Source of the DNA: Effrenium voratum
Taxonomy: Eukaryota > Sar > Dinophyceae > Suessiales > Symbiodiniaceae
NCBI GenBank assembly: GCA_963377175.1
Contig: CAUJNA010000461.1
Location: forward strand, 1 to 64,000
Length of the DNA: 64,000 nucleotides
Reading direction: 5' to 3'
The notes under the pieces were generated by a model. It did no database searches. It saw nothing but the letters and a program-made list of their open reading frames with translations, and was not told where the DNA came from. A program made the translations under genes and the position numbers. Shown piece by piece: positions 12,731-23,565 of this stretch. Within the stretch, counting starts at the first letter, position 1; every line of letters begins with the position of its first letter.

Positions 12731-12952
12731 CTGGGCTGGCGAGAGCCCCAAAAAGTTCACATGTCCTCGTGCTTCCAGCTGCCACGATAGGAAACTCAGG
12801 GAAAACCGCCGGAAAAAACAAGCTGGCACGAAATCCTGGTCACAAAGTGGCAGGAAATCCTGGAAAAGGGAACTGGAAGGAGGGCCGAAGGTTGAAAAGG
12901 CAAGCCGTGAACCTGCACAAAGCGAGCAAACTTGATGGTTGAAAGGGACACA

Positions 12953-13075
12953 GGCAAGCAAACAAACAAACAAACAAACAAACAAACAAACAAGCAAACA
13001 AAGAAACAAACAAACAAACAAACAAACAAACAAACAAACAAACAAACAAACAAACAAACAAACAAACAAACAACA
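12953..13075. repeat. (CAAA)n microsatellite
   Basis: About thirty CAAA units occur with a few CAAG and GAAA interruptions. On the minus strand it translates as repeated Cys-Leu-Phe-Val, which generates a long artefactual frame. A second, shorter tract lies at 19024-19065. Confidence 0.95.
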
Positions 13076-13099
13076 ACAAACACAACGACGACAAGTGAG

Positions 13100-14610
13100 A
13101 AACATACAAAAGCAAACGTGGAAAGAAAAGGAAGCACCAAACCAAGTCGAGAAGCCATCAACTCCGATGAGTCCAGCGATGCATCCATGGATCCAGGCAA
13201 ATGGACCCACAGGACATCCGAGAGTCTCAGCTGGGCTGGATACGCGTAGTGTCGCAGATCCGATCCTGGGTTCGGGGTAAAGCGAGGCTCGGTGCCCCTT
13301 GGGGTGTTAGTGCCGAACCAAAGGGGAAACTCACTTGGGGGGTCCCCATATTTTGACGCATCGTATTGTCAGATTTTACTTTGGTCAAGCTGGACATATA
13401 AAGAATATAGGAGGAGAGCCCAGTTTCCTGTGGGGCACAGCTCAGCGGAAAAAGAGTCGTTTGCTTCAAGCACTTGCCACAAAAAGCAGAAGCGGAAACA
13501 ACCTAAAATGTAATAAGCAAGCACACACGCAACCAATAACGGTGGAGTTTCCATCACTTGACTGGAAATTCGTGATGTTGTCTCCAGTGCAGCTTGGAAG
13601 AATCATATGTCTCGAAGCTGCGCTGATGAGACACCGGGCTTCGTCGTTGCCGCCTCCTGTCAACGCGTGCGGCCAAGGGCTGAGCCTCACCCAATGGTTA
13701 GGTTTGCCTGGTGGAAAATCGCCCAGCACTTCCAACCCAGCAAGGCCCCTGCAGTGGGCAAAAAATGTGTTTTTCCTTTGTTAAGTAACAAAAAAACGTG
13801 GGCTAAAAACTCAACAGTTTCCCAGTGGGCTAAAGAAGCACCCAGCACTTCCAAGCCCGGAACGGCACGGCACATGGCTTTCTTGGGTTCGAAAAGCATC
13901 CAACTCCTCTGTCGTTCCCTTCGCGCCGCCATCTCTCTGTCTGAAGCATTGCATTTGAATCACAGCCGAGGCATTGCGCGGGTGGATCAAGTGCACCAGG
14001 TCTGAGTTGGCTCTTGTGGCCTTGACTGTACCTCGCCAGGCCGCAAAAAGCTCCACCAGAAGGGGCTGACCAAACCAAATGTGCCATGTGCTTTCATCCA
14101 ACTTTACCTATTTGCTGGCTAAACAGGAAGATGAAGAAACAAGTGCAAAAGGCAAAAGGATTGCTTGAGCCTGGCAGTGGTACCAAAGCAGCACCAAGCT
14201 CGTCCAAATTCTCAAAGACATGGCAAAAACGGCACCACATCGCTTGAGCTCGGATCTTGCCATGGGTTCATGCCGTCTTCCCCCGTTTTGGTCTGAGACG
14301 AACAGGGTATGCCCGCAACCCGCTTGGTTTCCCTAGAGGCCGCAGGAAGTCGAGGCATGGGCCCTGGCCGTGGGCCTGGGCCTGCACTTCTTGATGTTAG
14401 GGGTTGGACCCTGCCCCCAACAGTGGATGATGGAAACTTGGATCAACTAAAATGGTCCTCCAACTTGCGACAGTTCGTTGGGGGGCAAGCTCCCAGTTAG
14501 GGCCAGGCACACCCGCCCATCCCCACCAGAGGAATGGAATCTGGAGGTGGCTCGGCCTTGTTTCGGGAGGAGGCCTACCAGGTCCCCCCCTAAAAGTCAC
14601 CACACTAAAA
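13100..14610. other. No supported gene
   Basis: Frames of up to 149 codons exist on both strands and overlap each other without a coding bias I trust. A phrase containing CCCAGCACTTCCAA recurs at about 13720 and 13838, so part of the stretch is a local duplication. Nothing else is recognisable. Confidence 0.4.
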
Positions 14611-14611
14611 C

Positions 14612-14733
14612 TCGGTTGCTTTCTGCTCCCCTGCCAAAGTCTTTTTAACTTTTAGTGGTTTAATTCAGGAAAACCTCCATGAGCTGGCAAAAAGTTTAAA
14701 AGTCCCAACATCCCTCGGCAAAATGCGCCAAAG
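14612..14733 (-). mobile_element. Family I introner, copy C, with TSD
   Basis: The element runs from CTTTGGCGCATTTTGCC to GCAGAAAGCAACCGA on the minus strand and is flanked by GTTTT on both sides (plus-strand AAAAC at 14607-14611 and 14734-14738). The final A of the element plus the first G of the TSD forms AG, and the other TSD copy begins with GT, so GT and AG are available at the edges. Flanking DNA is not clearly coding here. Confidence 0.85.
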
Positions 14734-15054
14734 AAAACATCGCTGTTCCAAACCCCGGGCCCAATCCGCTAGAACTGGCCATGCACGGGTGCCAAGCGAT
14801 TGCCTGCTTCCTGGAGGGCTTTCAAGCAGCCACGGCTTAGCGGGTTCCTTCGTGTGGTTAGGTTAGGTAGATTTTTTTAGACTCCCTCAGAAGCTAGACC
14901 TGCGCATCCTGGGCGCATGTTGATCCTCGGGCCTTGCGCTAAAAGCCGACATCCGCATGAGGTACGAAAACTGGTCAATTCTTGGCTTAAACTAAGCCAA
15001 CATGGCCGGGGTCAAATTGTTGGTGTCCCTTCAAATACCCGAACGGGATCCCTA

Positions 15055-15110
15055 CTGTGGATGGACAAAATCCTGAAACTTGACACCATGGTGGAATCCA
15101 CGACCAGTTC
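15055..15110. mobile_element. Family IV element, one-ended remnant
   Basis: TACTGTGGATGGACAAAATCC matches the left end of the family IV elements at 25764 and 40932. No matching CCATCCACAGTA end is found within 200 bases downstream, so this is a truncated or strongly diverged copy. Confidence 0.5.
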
Positions 15111-15275
15111 CTGATTCACGTCGGGGAATCGAACCAGAAACCGCTTCTGAACGGTGGTGCAAGCAATGGAGTCCTGTTGGTGAAATAGGATGTCGTTTTT
15201 GGAGTTGGAAGTTCTTGTTTGTTGGTCTTAACGCCCTTGTCTGGTGTTTTTTTTTTTTTTGTTTTTAAACGGGAC

Positions 15276-15412
15276 GCCAAAAGGAAACTCCCGCCCTTTT
15301 CACATGGAACCGTTCGACGTTCGGGACCCTGTCCCTTTGAAAGGAAACTGATCCGTCCGTCCAAACCAGGACCGACTCCCCGAAAGAACGGTTCCATGTG
15401 AAACGGGTGGGA
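15276..15412. repeat. Dispersed repeat related to 33799-33890
   Basis: Blocks such as GGTTCCATGT, GGACCGACTCCCCG, CCTTTGAAAGGAAAC and the GTGGGAGG end recur at about 33799-33890. GGAACCGTTC at 15307 and GAACGGTTCC at 15386 form an inverted pair, so the copy can fold. No coding potential is seen. Confidence 0.5.
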
Positions 15413-15429
15413 GGGTTTTCGCTCCGAAG

Positions 15430-15552
15430 ATGCCACCCACAACCCCGACGAAAGCCCCGACCAGCGAAGAGGCGAAGCCCGCCGAAGCGCGAAGCGAGCG
15501 AGCGCGACAGCTCGCCGACCCGCCTTGGAGACCGACTGGACCATGGGCTTGA
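15430..15552 (+). CDS. Exon-like island, charged Pro/Ala-rich peptide
   Basis: From the ATG at 15430 a 40-codon frame reads MPPTTPTKAPTSEEAK, then PAEARSERARQLADPPW, and stops at TGA 15550. Third-position GC is very high (CCG, ACG, GCC, GCG, CTC), unlike the flanks. It is probably part of a larger exon of a disordered, charged protein. The start and end are uncertain because no transcript is available, and the true exon may end at a donor before the TGA. No family is recognised. Confidence 0.45.
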   Translation: MPPTTPTKAPTSEEAKPAEARSERARQLADPPWRPTGPWA

Positions 15553-15597
15553 CCTGTGGCATCCCCAGCCCAAGGGCAGCTGAGTCCCATTTCACCC

Positions 15598-15722
15598 GGG
15601 GGGAGTGGAGGGGGGGAAGTGGGGAAGGGGGAAGGGGGGGAAGGGGGGAAGGGGGGGGGGAAGGGAGGGGGGGGGAAGGGAGGGGGGGAAGGGAGGGAGC
15701 GAAGGGGGTGGGGGGGAAGGAA
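15598..15722 (+). repeat. G-rich (GGGGGAA)n tract
   Basis: About 125 bases consist almost solely of runs of three to nine G separated by AA, A or a few other bases. The minus strand gives long proline/serine frames, which I treat as artefacts. Runs of this kind could form quadruplex structures. Confidence 0.95.
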
Positions 15723-16257
15723 GCTGGCACACATTCACGTCTGAAATGAAGAAGAAGAGTGGGCTCCAGAAGGAAAAAATGCCACAAATTTGACACTGGG
15801 AGCCAGCTCGAAACAATGTTGGCAGCTTGCGGGCTGTTGATTCGGGTCTGGAAAAATTGAACAATAGCCCATCCCCTTAGGTTTCCCTTTGGGTAAACAA
15901 ACAAAATACATGCCATTTAGCATCCAGTTTGCCAACTAAGATCACTCTTTGCTCAACATAAGTAATGCCCCATTCAATTGCTCGCGACATCCTTTGGCCT
16001 TTCCAGCCCGGTACAGAAGCAAGAGGCTTCCCCGCCCATTCCTTTAGAGAAGAATCCAAAAGGAGATGGGTTATTTTTTTGGTTTTGGTACCCGAGCCTG
16101 GAGGAGCCCCCACGCCGTATCATGTTGTGTTTGTTCATCTTATTCTTTCTGCTCTTGGCATTGTGAACAAGGCGCGGGTACCAGAAACATGGCAAAAAGG
16201 ACAAAAACATGTGCAGCTCATGTCGCTCATGAAGAAACGTGGCCAGGACGAGGCCTG

Positions 16258-16330
16258 GGGCAGGGCGGGCGGGGCGGGGCGGGGCGGGTTGGGGCGGGGC
16301 GGGGCGGGGCCTGGGGTGGGGTGGGGTGGG
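16258..16330 (+). repeat. (GGGGC)n tract
   Basis: GGGGC units with minor variation (GGGTT, GGGCCT, GGGGT) run for about 70 bases. The reverse strand encodes a Pro-Ala-Arg frame that I do not call as a gene. Confidence 0.9.
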
Positions 16331-16614
16331 ATTGCACAGCAGGCTCGCAAAGTTGTGCCAGGCCATGCGTGTGATGCTTGCAGGCTTAGCGCGTCCACAT
16401 TTGGAACCATGGAACGCGCTTAACAAGTCCTTTTATGTGCTTCTTGCATGGTCAGCTGCAGCGTGATACCTTCAAAACTTTGAGTACGGAAGACAGACAA
16501 AAGCCGAGGCAAACAGGTCCGGATGTTAGACGTTTACCATTGTTTTGTGCCAGAGCTGTTTTTGTTTTTGCGTGGACCTTCATTTGTTTTTGAGGATACT
16601 CTTCTTTCCATGGA

Positions 16615-16700
16615 AACCAAAAGGAAACTGAAAGGAAACTGAAAGGAAACTGAAAGGACACTGAAAGGAAACTGAAAGGAAACTGAAAGGAAACGAAAAG
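16615..16700 (+). repeat. Tandem array of an 11-base unit
   Basis: The unit AAAGGAAACTG repeats about eight times, with one copy reading AAAGGACACTG and the last AAAAGGAAACTG. The opposite frame gives repeated Phe-Gln-Phe-Pro peptides, an artefact of the array. Confidence 0.9.
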
Positions 16701-17366
16701 GAAACTGACCATTTCTCGGGTAGCCCACTTTTAAGACACGCCCATATGATGCTCTAGAAAAACGTGTGCGAGAAACAGAGATCACCGACTGTGTCTGCCG
16801 CTGACTGCATCGGAGCCTTGTTGATGTGGGCGCGTGTAGTTCGGAAACCTGATAATCCATTTGGGGGGGTGCACTCTTGTCGCCTCTGAGGAATTCGACT
16901 GCTTCAGTGCTGTCACCATCGCCACCAAAAGCTTAGAAGCTTGTGGGCAAGCCTCGAATCGAAGAGGAACCCTACACTTTGAGAAGGCCCGCGAATGGCA
17001 ACCAAAGACTTCGCCTCAGGTTTCACCAACTTTTCGGGCGCCGCCTGCTTGTTGCTTTCAATGAGGCTAAGTAATCGTTCATCATTGACTTTTGGGCGCC
17101 AACCACTCTGGCGCGTAAAATGGCCGTGGCTTCATATAACTTCTGCACCAAGCAATTGCTTCACCAACCTGAATTCAGGAATTTTGAGACCTTCAAATCC
17201 TCCCTTTCAAGTTCCATACAAGAAGAGCTCGCAAGCACCCACTCAGCTACCCCTTCATTGGCGGTTGGATTGGCTTAGGACTTGAACCCCAGTATCTTTT
17301 TGAAACCAAACGGGGAAGGCAGCCCCCGAACGTCCAAACCACCAACCCAAACCACAAATTCTACTC

Positions 17367-17494
17367 CTAGGTCCTCCAGTAGAGGGGTTAGAATAAGGGT
17401 ACCCAATTTTCTTCTGTGTCTATTTTACTAGGGGAAACCCTCCCAACCAAAAAAGGAACAGTCAGAAAGCGCACCAATTGCTGGGGGGACCTAG
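17367..17494. mobile_element. Family III element with ACTC target-site duplication
   Basis: The element begins CTAGGTCCTCCAGTAG and ends GGGGGGACCTAG, with ACTC on both sides (17363-17366 and 17495-17498). The inverted ends each contain the pair GT and AG, so CTAG|GTCC ... ACCTAG| could be read as donor and acceptor on either strand. The element is 128 bp, slightly longer than the other copies, because its centre has drifted. Confidence 0.85.
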
Positions 17495-17618
17495 ACTCCA
17501 CCCCGCACGTCGGCTTCGCCGCTCGCTTCGACGCATCCAAGCGGCTCCCTCCGGCGCGCTGCACAGGCTGAGCCGGACCAATGCCACCGGCATCTCCTTT
17601 CGCTCCGTTCGCGGAAGG
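17491..17618 (-). CDS. Possible exon ending at a family III element
   Basis: An AG at 17620-17619 follows TTTTGTTTCC. The frame then reads PSANGAKGDAGGIGPAQ, QRAGGSRLDASKRAAKP and TCGVES before the CTAG|GTCC end of the element at 17367-17494. The composition is Ala/Gly-rich with fairly high third-position GC. The plus strand of the same interval is also open, so direction is uncertain. No family is recognised. Confidence 0.35.
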
Positions 17619-17660
17619 CTGGAAACAAAACAAAAAACGACGACCAGCCCTCAGCTTCCC

Positions 17661-17779
17661 TCCTTGGTTGACGTTGGAAGGGGAGCAACAATTCTAATAT
17701 TTTAGCAGTTAAGTGGTTGGATTTCAACCACTAAACCACAATAAGCACAAATGTAAAATGTTTCCCAACAACAACCATG
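17661..17779 (-). mobile_element. Family II repeat, copy 1
   Basis: On the plus strand it starts CTTGGTTGACGTTGGAAGGG and includes TTTTAGCAGTTAAGTGG, then ACCACTAAACCACAATAAGC, and ends near CAACAACAACCATG. Other copies lie at 38147, 49386 and 63346. The central GTGGTTGGATTTCAACCAC is a hairpin. It shares the TTTTAGCAG and GGGGAGCA words with family I, so the two may be related. Confidence 0.85.
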
Positions 17780-18254
17780 CCTCCGATTGGTGCTTTGGAT
17801 TGGTGGTTTGCTGGTGAAGTGCAGGGGCAAACCCCATGTATCCTCTAGAACCAAGGGTTCAAATCAGCAAACCGCCAATGCAGACCACCAATTAACCCCC
17901 ATTCTGTCGATTCTTTTAGGGGCCATGAAAAACACATGGGTGTTTCTCAAAATAGGGGAGCCCCAAATGACCTTGTTCCTTTTGGTTCTTCTGTAAGAAG
18001 CGTGCGAAGAGGGGTCCGCCGTGTTGAGAAACCCCTATTTGCTTTTTTGGGGGTTGGGAGGCGGGCTAAAATCATTTGGAAAACAAGCGCAAGGGCAACC
18101 AATAGTTTCCTGGGACCATGTGAGCAAAAGCTGTGTTTTTGTTGCAGCCTGCCAAAACATGATCCGAAACCAAAGACTATAAACCACCCAACAATATGGA
18201 AAGAAACAGCGAAGCGGCATGTGTTTTACATGTTGAGAAGAAACCACATGTTGA

Positions 18255-18400
18255 CAAGGTAACCCTCAATTTGTGGTTTGGATTGGTGGTTTGGGGATCT
18301 TAGTCCTGGCTCTCGAACCCTCAATTTGTGGTTTGCATTGGTGGTTTGCATTGGTGGTTTGGATTGGTGGTTTGGGGATCTTAATCCTGGCTCTCGTAGA
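18255..18400 (+). repeat. Local tandem repeat of a GGATTGGTGGTTTG phrase
   Basis: The phrase AACCCTCAATTTGTGGTTTG followed by GGATTGGTGGTTTGGGGATC and CCTGGCTCTCG occurs twice in direct order, and the second copy has extra CATTGGTGGTTTG units. The same GATTGGTGGTTTG motif is scattered elsewhere (17800, 25610, 26100, 52825). Confidence 0.8.
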
Positions 18401-19023
18401 GGATAAATGGGACACCACCGGAACACCTCCAAACCGATTCGGCTCCACGAATTGAGGGAAGCTGATTTGAGATGCGGCGTCAACCTACTCGCTTTCTCAA
18501 ATCAGCTTCTCAAAACAAAATCCGAACCAAAAAAACGACTCAAATTTGGGATGCTCTCAGCTCTCAAATCAGCTTCTCACTTTCTCCGGCGTCAGGGTTC
18601 GGAACCAAAAGACTGCCTGGCGGTTGCCGCGTGAGCCCTGAAGCTCCGAAGCTTTCGAGCGGATTGCGCCGGGAAAAAGCGGGATCCGCCTCCCGCTCAT
18701 TCGGTGCTCTGAATTGGTGGTGTGGTGATTACGGAGGGGGAAGTTTTGTTGGCTGCTTTGAATTGGTGGTGCTTACGGTGGGGGTTTCCCCATTTACCCT
18801 GCACAAGAGCCAAGGGTACTCCCCAAACCAATCCGAAGCGCCCACGAAAGGTTTCCTGACAGGCGCCTTTTGCGGTTGAGGTTACCACCTGGGATGCTCT
18901 GAAAGATTCCTGGTGCGGTCGTTCAGTCAAGTTGGATGATTCGCGCTCCAAAGAGGATCCGTCCGCAAAGTGCCGTCCTCAAAACGAACTCTCCATGCGG
19001 GTTTGCAGGGGTCTCCCCCAAAA

Positions 19024-19065
19024 AAGAAACAAACAAACAAACAAACAAACAAACAAACAAACAAA
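19024..19065. repeat. (CAAA)n microsatellite
   Basis: About ten CAAA units. This is the second occurrence of the same motif as at 12953-13075. Confidence 0.95.
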
Positions 19066-20242
19066 AAGGAACAAGAGAGAAAAAAAAGAAAACATACATA
19101 AAATAAACCTGCGTATTTTTCCCGGCCCCCTCCCCCCCAGCAAGCAGGACTTGACAAAACCTAAACAACTAAACGACGTGCAAAGAGCAGTGAATTGTGA
19201 TCTGGCACTTTGAGGGGCGGCATATCGAAACTGGCGTGTCCATAATTTGAGAATTCCCTTTAGTTTCAAAGGGAAGCCAAAAGGAGAACAGCCAATTTTG
19301 TGGGACTTTCCAATGAGAACAAACCCCTTGCTCGCGGGGGGGGGGGGACGAATAAAAGACTTTGGTCTCCGTGGCTCCCTTCAAGTTTGTGGAAATAACC
19401 CCGAGGGAAACCACCCGGGGCGTGTTGCCCCCCCAAAACAAAACACACGGAACCATTCTCCCCAAGCAACCAGCGAGCGCCAAAAAAAAGAGGGGGCATT
19501 CCTGTTCCCGTACAACTTCTGTTCTTGGCCCCGCTGTTTAGCCATGAATCCGCAAATAAAGGCGCCGTGGGCTGGTTGTTCTTACTAAACCAACGTGTTG
19601 CCCAACCCTGCCTGATTGAAAAGAAAAAAACAAACTTCTTGCCCAAGCCTTCTCTGGGGGGGATTCTGTCTCCCCTTCGCATTTTTGTCTCCCGCTCCGC
19701 GAAAACAAAGGTGGACAGCCCGACGGCTCGCGTTTTCGCAGAGGTCCTCGGCGCTGCCATCCGCAGAAGCTGCGAGCACCTGGCACCGGTTCCAGCCGCC
19801 ACTCGGTTCCTGGTCCCTCAGGAATCAAAGGTGATCACCTTTTGGGGCCGCAAAAAATTGAGTGCCAAAAAGGGGAAACCCAATGTCAGGTCGATTCGCT
19901 TTGGTTGCAAGTGAGAAGGCGAACATTCAAAAAACCACCAAAAAAAACATGGGATAGGCGTCCTTTTGGAATAGAACCAATCTAAACCAGTGGAACCCCA
20001 TCTGTCAACCAAGCTCACCGATCAACACCACTCAGCGCATCTAAACCAATGAAACCCATCTATTTCCAACCACCAAACTAACCAACCCCAAGGACACCAC
20101 CCATGGCCAGGGACCCCTATTTTACTCGCACTTCGAACCGCACCCCGCAGTCCAACGCCACTTTCTTTTCCCCCAACCCCTCTCAACCCCCTCAACCCCC
20201 TCAACCCACCCCCCCCCCCACCCCCACCTTTTACCCCAAAAC

Positions 20243-20346
20243 CCGCCGGCGCCCAGCCGCCGCTTCGGCGCCTTGGCGGCCTGGACGAGGCGGCCGTCCT
20301 CCGGGCCATCGAAGCCCAGAAGCTTCGCCGCCTCCCAGTTCACCAC
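20243..20346 (-). CDS. Exon of unknown protein (downstream of family V intron)
   Basis: After an AG at 20348-20347 the frame reads VVNWEAAKLLGFDG, PEDGRLVQAAKAPKRR and LGAGG, then meets a GT at 20242-20241. Third positions are almost all G or C, while the other frames give low-complexity Gly/Arg/Pro strings. It continues the frame of the exon at 20477-20522 when 20476-20347 is removed. The family is not recognised. Charged and helical in character. Confidence 0.7.
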
Positions 20347-20355
20347 CTGCCATCT

Positions 20356-20480
20356 GGCCATGGGTCAAAACCCAAATCGTACCCCCAGTGAACATCCGAT
20401 TCAATCCAACCACTAAAATCGGTTCTAAAATGGGTGGTGCAGCTACCCCAAAATAATACCATTGGTTTTGACCCACAGCC
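20356..20480 (-). mobile_element. Family V introner-like element with 4-bp TSD
   Basis: Ends are GGCCATGGGTCAAAACCC at 20356 and GGTTTTGACCCACAGCC at 20480, a near-perfect inverted repeat. ATCT flanks both sides (20352-20355 and 20481-20484). On the minus strand the GT inside the terminal CTGTGGGTC (20476-20475) and the host AG at 20348-20347 delimit a 130-base GT-AG intron that joins two high-GC3 exons in frame. Confidence 0.85.
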
Positions 20481-20522
20481 ATCTCGGACTCGATCTCGGA
20501 GTCGATGTCGGGACTCGACTCG
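20477..20522 (-). CDS. Exon of unknown protein, Ser/Glu/Asp-rich
   Basis: A long pyrimidine tract on the minus strand ends at CCATCGAATCCGAG and is followed by SSPDIDSEIESEMA up to the GT at 20476-20475. The acidic/serine pattern repeats GAG-TCC/ATC-GAC and keeps G or C in third positions. Phase matches the next exon at 20346. The start could lie slightly upstream, since PIESE is also in frame. Confidence 0.55.
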
Positions 20523-20959
20523 GATTCGATGGGGTGGGGGCGGGGGGGGGAAGGGTGGAAAAGGCGCCGGGGGAGGGTGGAGGGGGGCCAGGTGGAGGGT
20601 GGAGGGGAAAGGTTGGAAGCCTTTGTGGCGTTTGGTGGGTGTTAAAATACTGGAAGCGTGGTGTTGGTGGGTGTTTAACGTATCCACAAGGAAGAAGGTG
20701 GCAAGTGTTGGTGGGTGGATTTATCAAGGGAGTTGAGTGGTCTTGAGTTGGCAACACCCAACGTAGTTGTTCGGGCCAACGTCTCCGGAACTGCCTAGCC
20801 TCTTGATCAAGGTCGCCATTCTGAGGTGTGAGGGCTTGACCACGCAAGGGAATCCAAAAAGAAGAGAGAAATTCATCTTGGCAAAGCGATCAAAACAAGC
20901 ATGGTTCATGTTACACATTGCACTTGCAACTGTTTTGTCCGGGTTGTTGGAAAAATAAT

Positions 20960-21500
20960 CCTTTTTGGGGAATCAAGTTGGTACCCCACAAGCACCCCCA
21001 CTCCCTGAGAGGAAACTGGATCTGTCAGGAACTCGCCCAGAGGCTATGTTAGCAGGGTTTTTACAAGGGAAACCAAGAGGTAAAACGAAATCCATGTTGG
21101 AATCTCAGAAACGGCACCCTGAAAAAGCTTCCTTCCACTTGGTTTGGAGCCGAATTCGGTGGTGTAGAAAACCCATAGGGGTACCGCATACCTGGTAATC
21201 AATCAATGTGGGGGAGCCCGCGTTGGTTGGTGAAGGGAAACCAAAGGAACCACCGATCAGTGTTGGCCCCCCGAGTTAAAAGGACCGCCCAAATAAGGTG
21301 CAATGAAAGAACTGACATGCACAGGGCCCCATAAAAAAAGGATCGCAGCCAGCCCTTATTAGTGTGGCTCCCTTGGGTACCAAATGGGTAACCCGCATTC
21401 CAAAAAAAACACAGTGAGTTGCAAAAAGGAGGGCTCGAGGATATGGTTTTGAATGCAGTTACTTATCCAGGAAATTATTATTTCTTTAAAAAAAGAAAAA
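20960..21500. other. No gene seen
   Basis: Only short frames occur, with scattered GGGAAACCAAAGGAAC-type words that recur through the window next to CCATTTTGGGG words. These probably mark decayed members of a further short repeat family. Confidence 0.4.
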
Positions 21501-21567
21501 AGAAGTTACGTTGTTTATTGATTAATTGATTTATGTATGTGCTATATGTAGTATTTTTACATTTAGT

Positions 21568-21790
21568 CATTCATTCATTCATTCATTCATTCATTCATTC
21601 ATTCATTCATTCATTCATTCATTCATTCATTCACTCACTCACTCACTCATTCATTCATTCATTCAATCATTCATTCATTTCATTCCATTCCATTTCATGT
21701 CATTTCATTTCATTAGTTCATATAATATTAGTTCATTCCTTCCTTCCTTCCTTCCTTCCTTCCTTCATTCATTCATTCATTAATTTACTT
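21568..21790. repeat. (ATTC)n and (CTTC)n microsatellites
   Basis: About 25 ATTC units, interrupted by ACTC units, are followed by a (CTTC)n block at about 21737-21767 and further ATTC and CTAT units. Frames through it give Ser-Phe-Ile-His or Leu-Pro-Ser repeats and are not genes. Confidence 0.95.
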
Positions 21791-21912
21791 ATTCACTTAT
21801 CTATCTATCTATGGACTCACGTGTTTGCTTGTTTATTCAATTCCTCTTTGGGGGGTCCGCTAACAAAAGACACATCATTTTGGGGGGACCCCCGACCCGC
21901 TTGGAACTGAAC

Positions 21913-22002
21913 CGCCCGGTTTTTCAGCCCCGGCCGTGTGGGCGGCGCTGGTGTCCACTAAGCCGATGAAGGCCTTGGGGTCCTCCTCGGCCTCGAAAGA
22001 AG
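21913..22002 (-). CDS. Exon of unknown protein
   Basis: Ninety bases lie between an AG at 22004-22003 and a GT at 21912-21911. The frame reads SFEAEEDPKAFIGLVDTS, then AAHTAGAEKPG, with G or C in nearly every third position. It sits on the same strand as exons at 20477, 25428, 26493 and 28835, so it may belong to the same long gene. Not recognised. Confidence 0.65.
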
Positions 22003-22079
22003 CTAGGGGCAGGGGGTTGGGGTTGTGGTTGTGTTTGGGGTTGTGGTGGTGGTTGTGTTTGTGTGTGTCTTTGGTTGGT

Positions 22080-22365
22080 GCCAGTTTTGGTTTCCAAGGA
22101 CAATCAGTGAACCCTGTCTTCCATGTCAGATCTTTTTTAACAGACATTTTGTCCAAAATTGGGTGGTGGTCGCAAAATGGAGCCCTGCATGGCCAGGGGG
22201 AACCCTCAAAATTGTTCTCCTTGATTGGCTTTTGATCACTCGAGGTCTATCCAACCACTGTGATACTTTTAGGAATTCCATCGAGCAAAATGGGGAGTTG
22301 GTCTTTGGGAGGCCCTTTTTGTTGTATCACAGAAGTTGTCATTTCCCACAGCCCCGGTTTCAAGG
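22080..22365 (-). repeat. Dispersed repeat copy (inverse of 9720-9990)
   Basis: Reverse complement of this interval matches 9720-9990 over most of its length, including CCACCCAATTTTGGACAAAA and GACAGGGTTCACTGATTGTCC. Only two copies are visible in the window. Confidence 0.75.
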
Positions 22366-22669
22366 CAAACCAAAAGGAACACCACCGTTTGGTTTGTTTT
22401 TTTGGGGGGGCGTTCAGACAAATAAATGGACCTATGGAACCCCTACCCCAAAAAAAAAAACACCAAAAAACACCTATGACTCAGCCGGTTTGGACGAAAC
22501 AAAAAGTTGGACCCAGAGATGAAAGGAAAGGTGATCGCTTTTGGCCAATAAGAATTGACCAAAAAGATGGAGAAACTCACCTTTTGGTGCCTCTGAAAAT
22601 GTTTGGAACCAAAACGGGTGAAGCAAAAGGCCAGTTCAGGTCGATCGAAGGTTTCGGGACGGGCCCCCT

Positions 22670-22744
22670 TTTCTGTGGAAGGCCGCCCGAACTGACAATA
22701 GACCACCAGGGAGCCGTCGTTCAGACCAATAGGAATGCCCGACA
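22670..22744 (-). CDS. Possible exon
   Basis: After an AG at 22746-22745 the frame reads VSGIPIGLNDGSLVVYCQ and then GRPSTEKG. It looks like a folded protein segment and third-position GC is moderate to high. No clear donor is visible, so the end is uncertain. It lies in line with other minus-strand exons of this region. Not recognised. Confidence 0.4.
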
Positions 22745-23354
22745 CTTTTAGCAATGTCCAATAAGGATCCCAACATCAGAAAAATGTGACCCCAACCATG
22801 TCACAAACACTTTGTCCCCTAAGCACTAAGCAATTATGTTCTGGTTTCCATGAAGCCTCACACAAAAAAAAGAGATCTACTTCCGAGAAGTCTCACACAA
22901 CAAAGCCCCATTGAAGACCCCAAAAAAAATCCCCCTCGGTTTGGGTCGATCCTTCGGAGTGGATCGGAACCTGATCTGAAGCATTCACCAAGTGAATTGG
23001 CACAAACCAGTGGCCGACCTGCCGAAGGACTCGTTAAGGAAGATGCCCCAAATCAGCTTCTCACTGATCTAGGCAATTTGCAATAAATCTTACCTTGTCA
23101 CCTCGTTGCTAAATAAGGTTTTGGAGTGTGCGCCTCGCCTCGTTAAATCCGCGGTCACCTCGTCACCTCGTCACCTCGCTAAATCCCTCGTCACATCGTA
23201 ACTTTGTACTACAAGTCTAGCACGCGGATAGTTGCCTAAAGTGCTGAAAAACTTCTCAGGCTCCTAAAAGTTTATTTTGCGCTTTGGCAGCCCCGAGCCT
23301 TCCAACACCAATGCCACGTTCCAGCACACTTCCACAGCTCCAGCTCGAAAAACT

Positions 23355-23565
23355 CAATTTTGTAGCACAAACCTAGTGCAAGAAGCGCGCTTCCACGACT
23401 CGTAGTACAAGCCAAGTACAAAAAAGTACGCTTCCGCAGCTCCAGCGCGAAAATCAATTTTGTAGCACAAGCCTAGTGCAAGAAGCGCGCTTCCACGACT
23501 CGTAGTACAAGCCAAGTACAAAAAAGTACGCTTCCGCAGCTCCAGCACGAAGATCACAATTTTGT
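23355..23565 (+). repeat. Two tandem copies of a 101-base unit
   Basis: The unit AATTTTGTAGCACAARCC ... CTTCCGCAGCTCCAGC starts at 23355 and again at 23456, with a third start at 23558. The copies differ at only a few bases. A related single phrase lies at 23290-23345. Confidence 0.9.

Noticed and set aside
12539..13210. 223-codon minus-strand frame with repeated Cys-Leu-Phe-Val
   Set aside because: It is the (CAAA)n microsatellite read through, plus one real exon and the introner. Only the exon at 12605-12730 is supported.
15105..15190. tRNA-like GGTTCGATTCCCCGACG on the minus strand
   Set aside because: The T-loop word is present, but the T-stem does not pair and no acceptor or anticodon stem can be drawn. 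At best a decayed tRNA-derived fragment.
15116..15916. 266-codon minus-strand frame rich in Pro and Ser
   Set aside because: The length comes from the (GGGGGAA)n tract, and the remaining part runs through a dispersed repeat and antisense to a better plus-strand exon.
21526..21910. Ser-Phe-Ile-His repeat frames
   Set aside because: They are products of (ATTC)n and (CTTC)n microsatellites.
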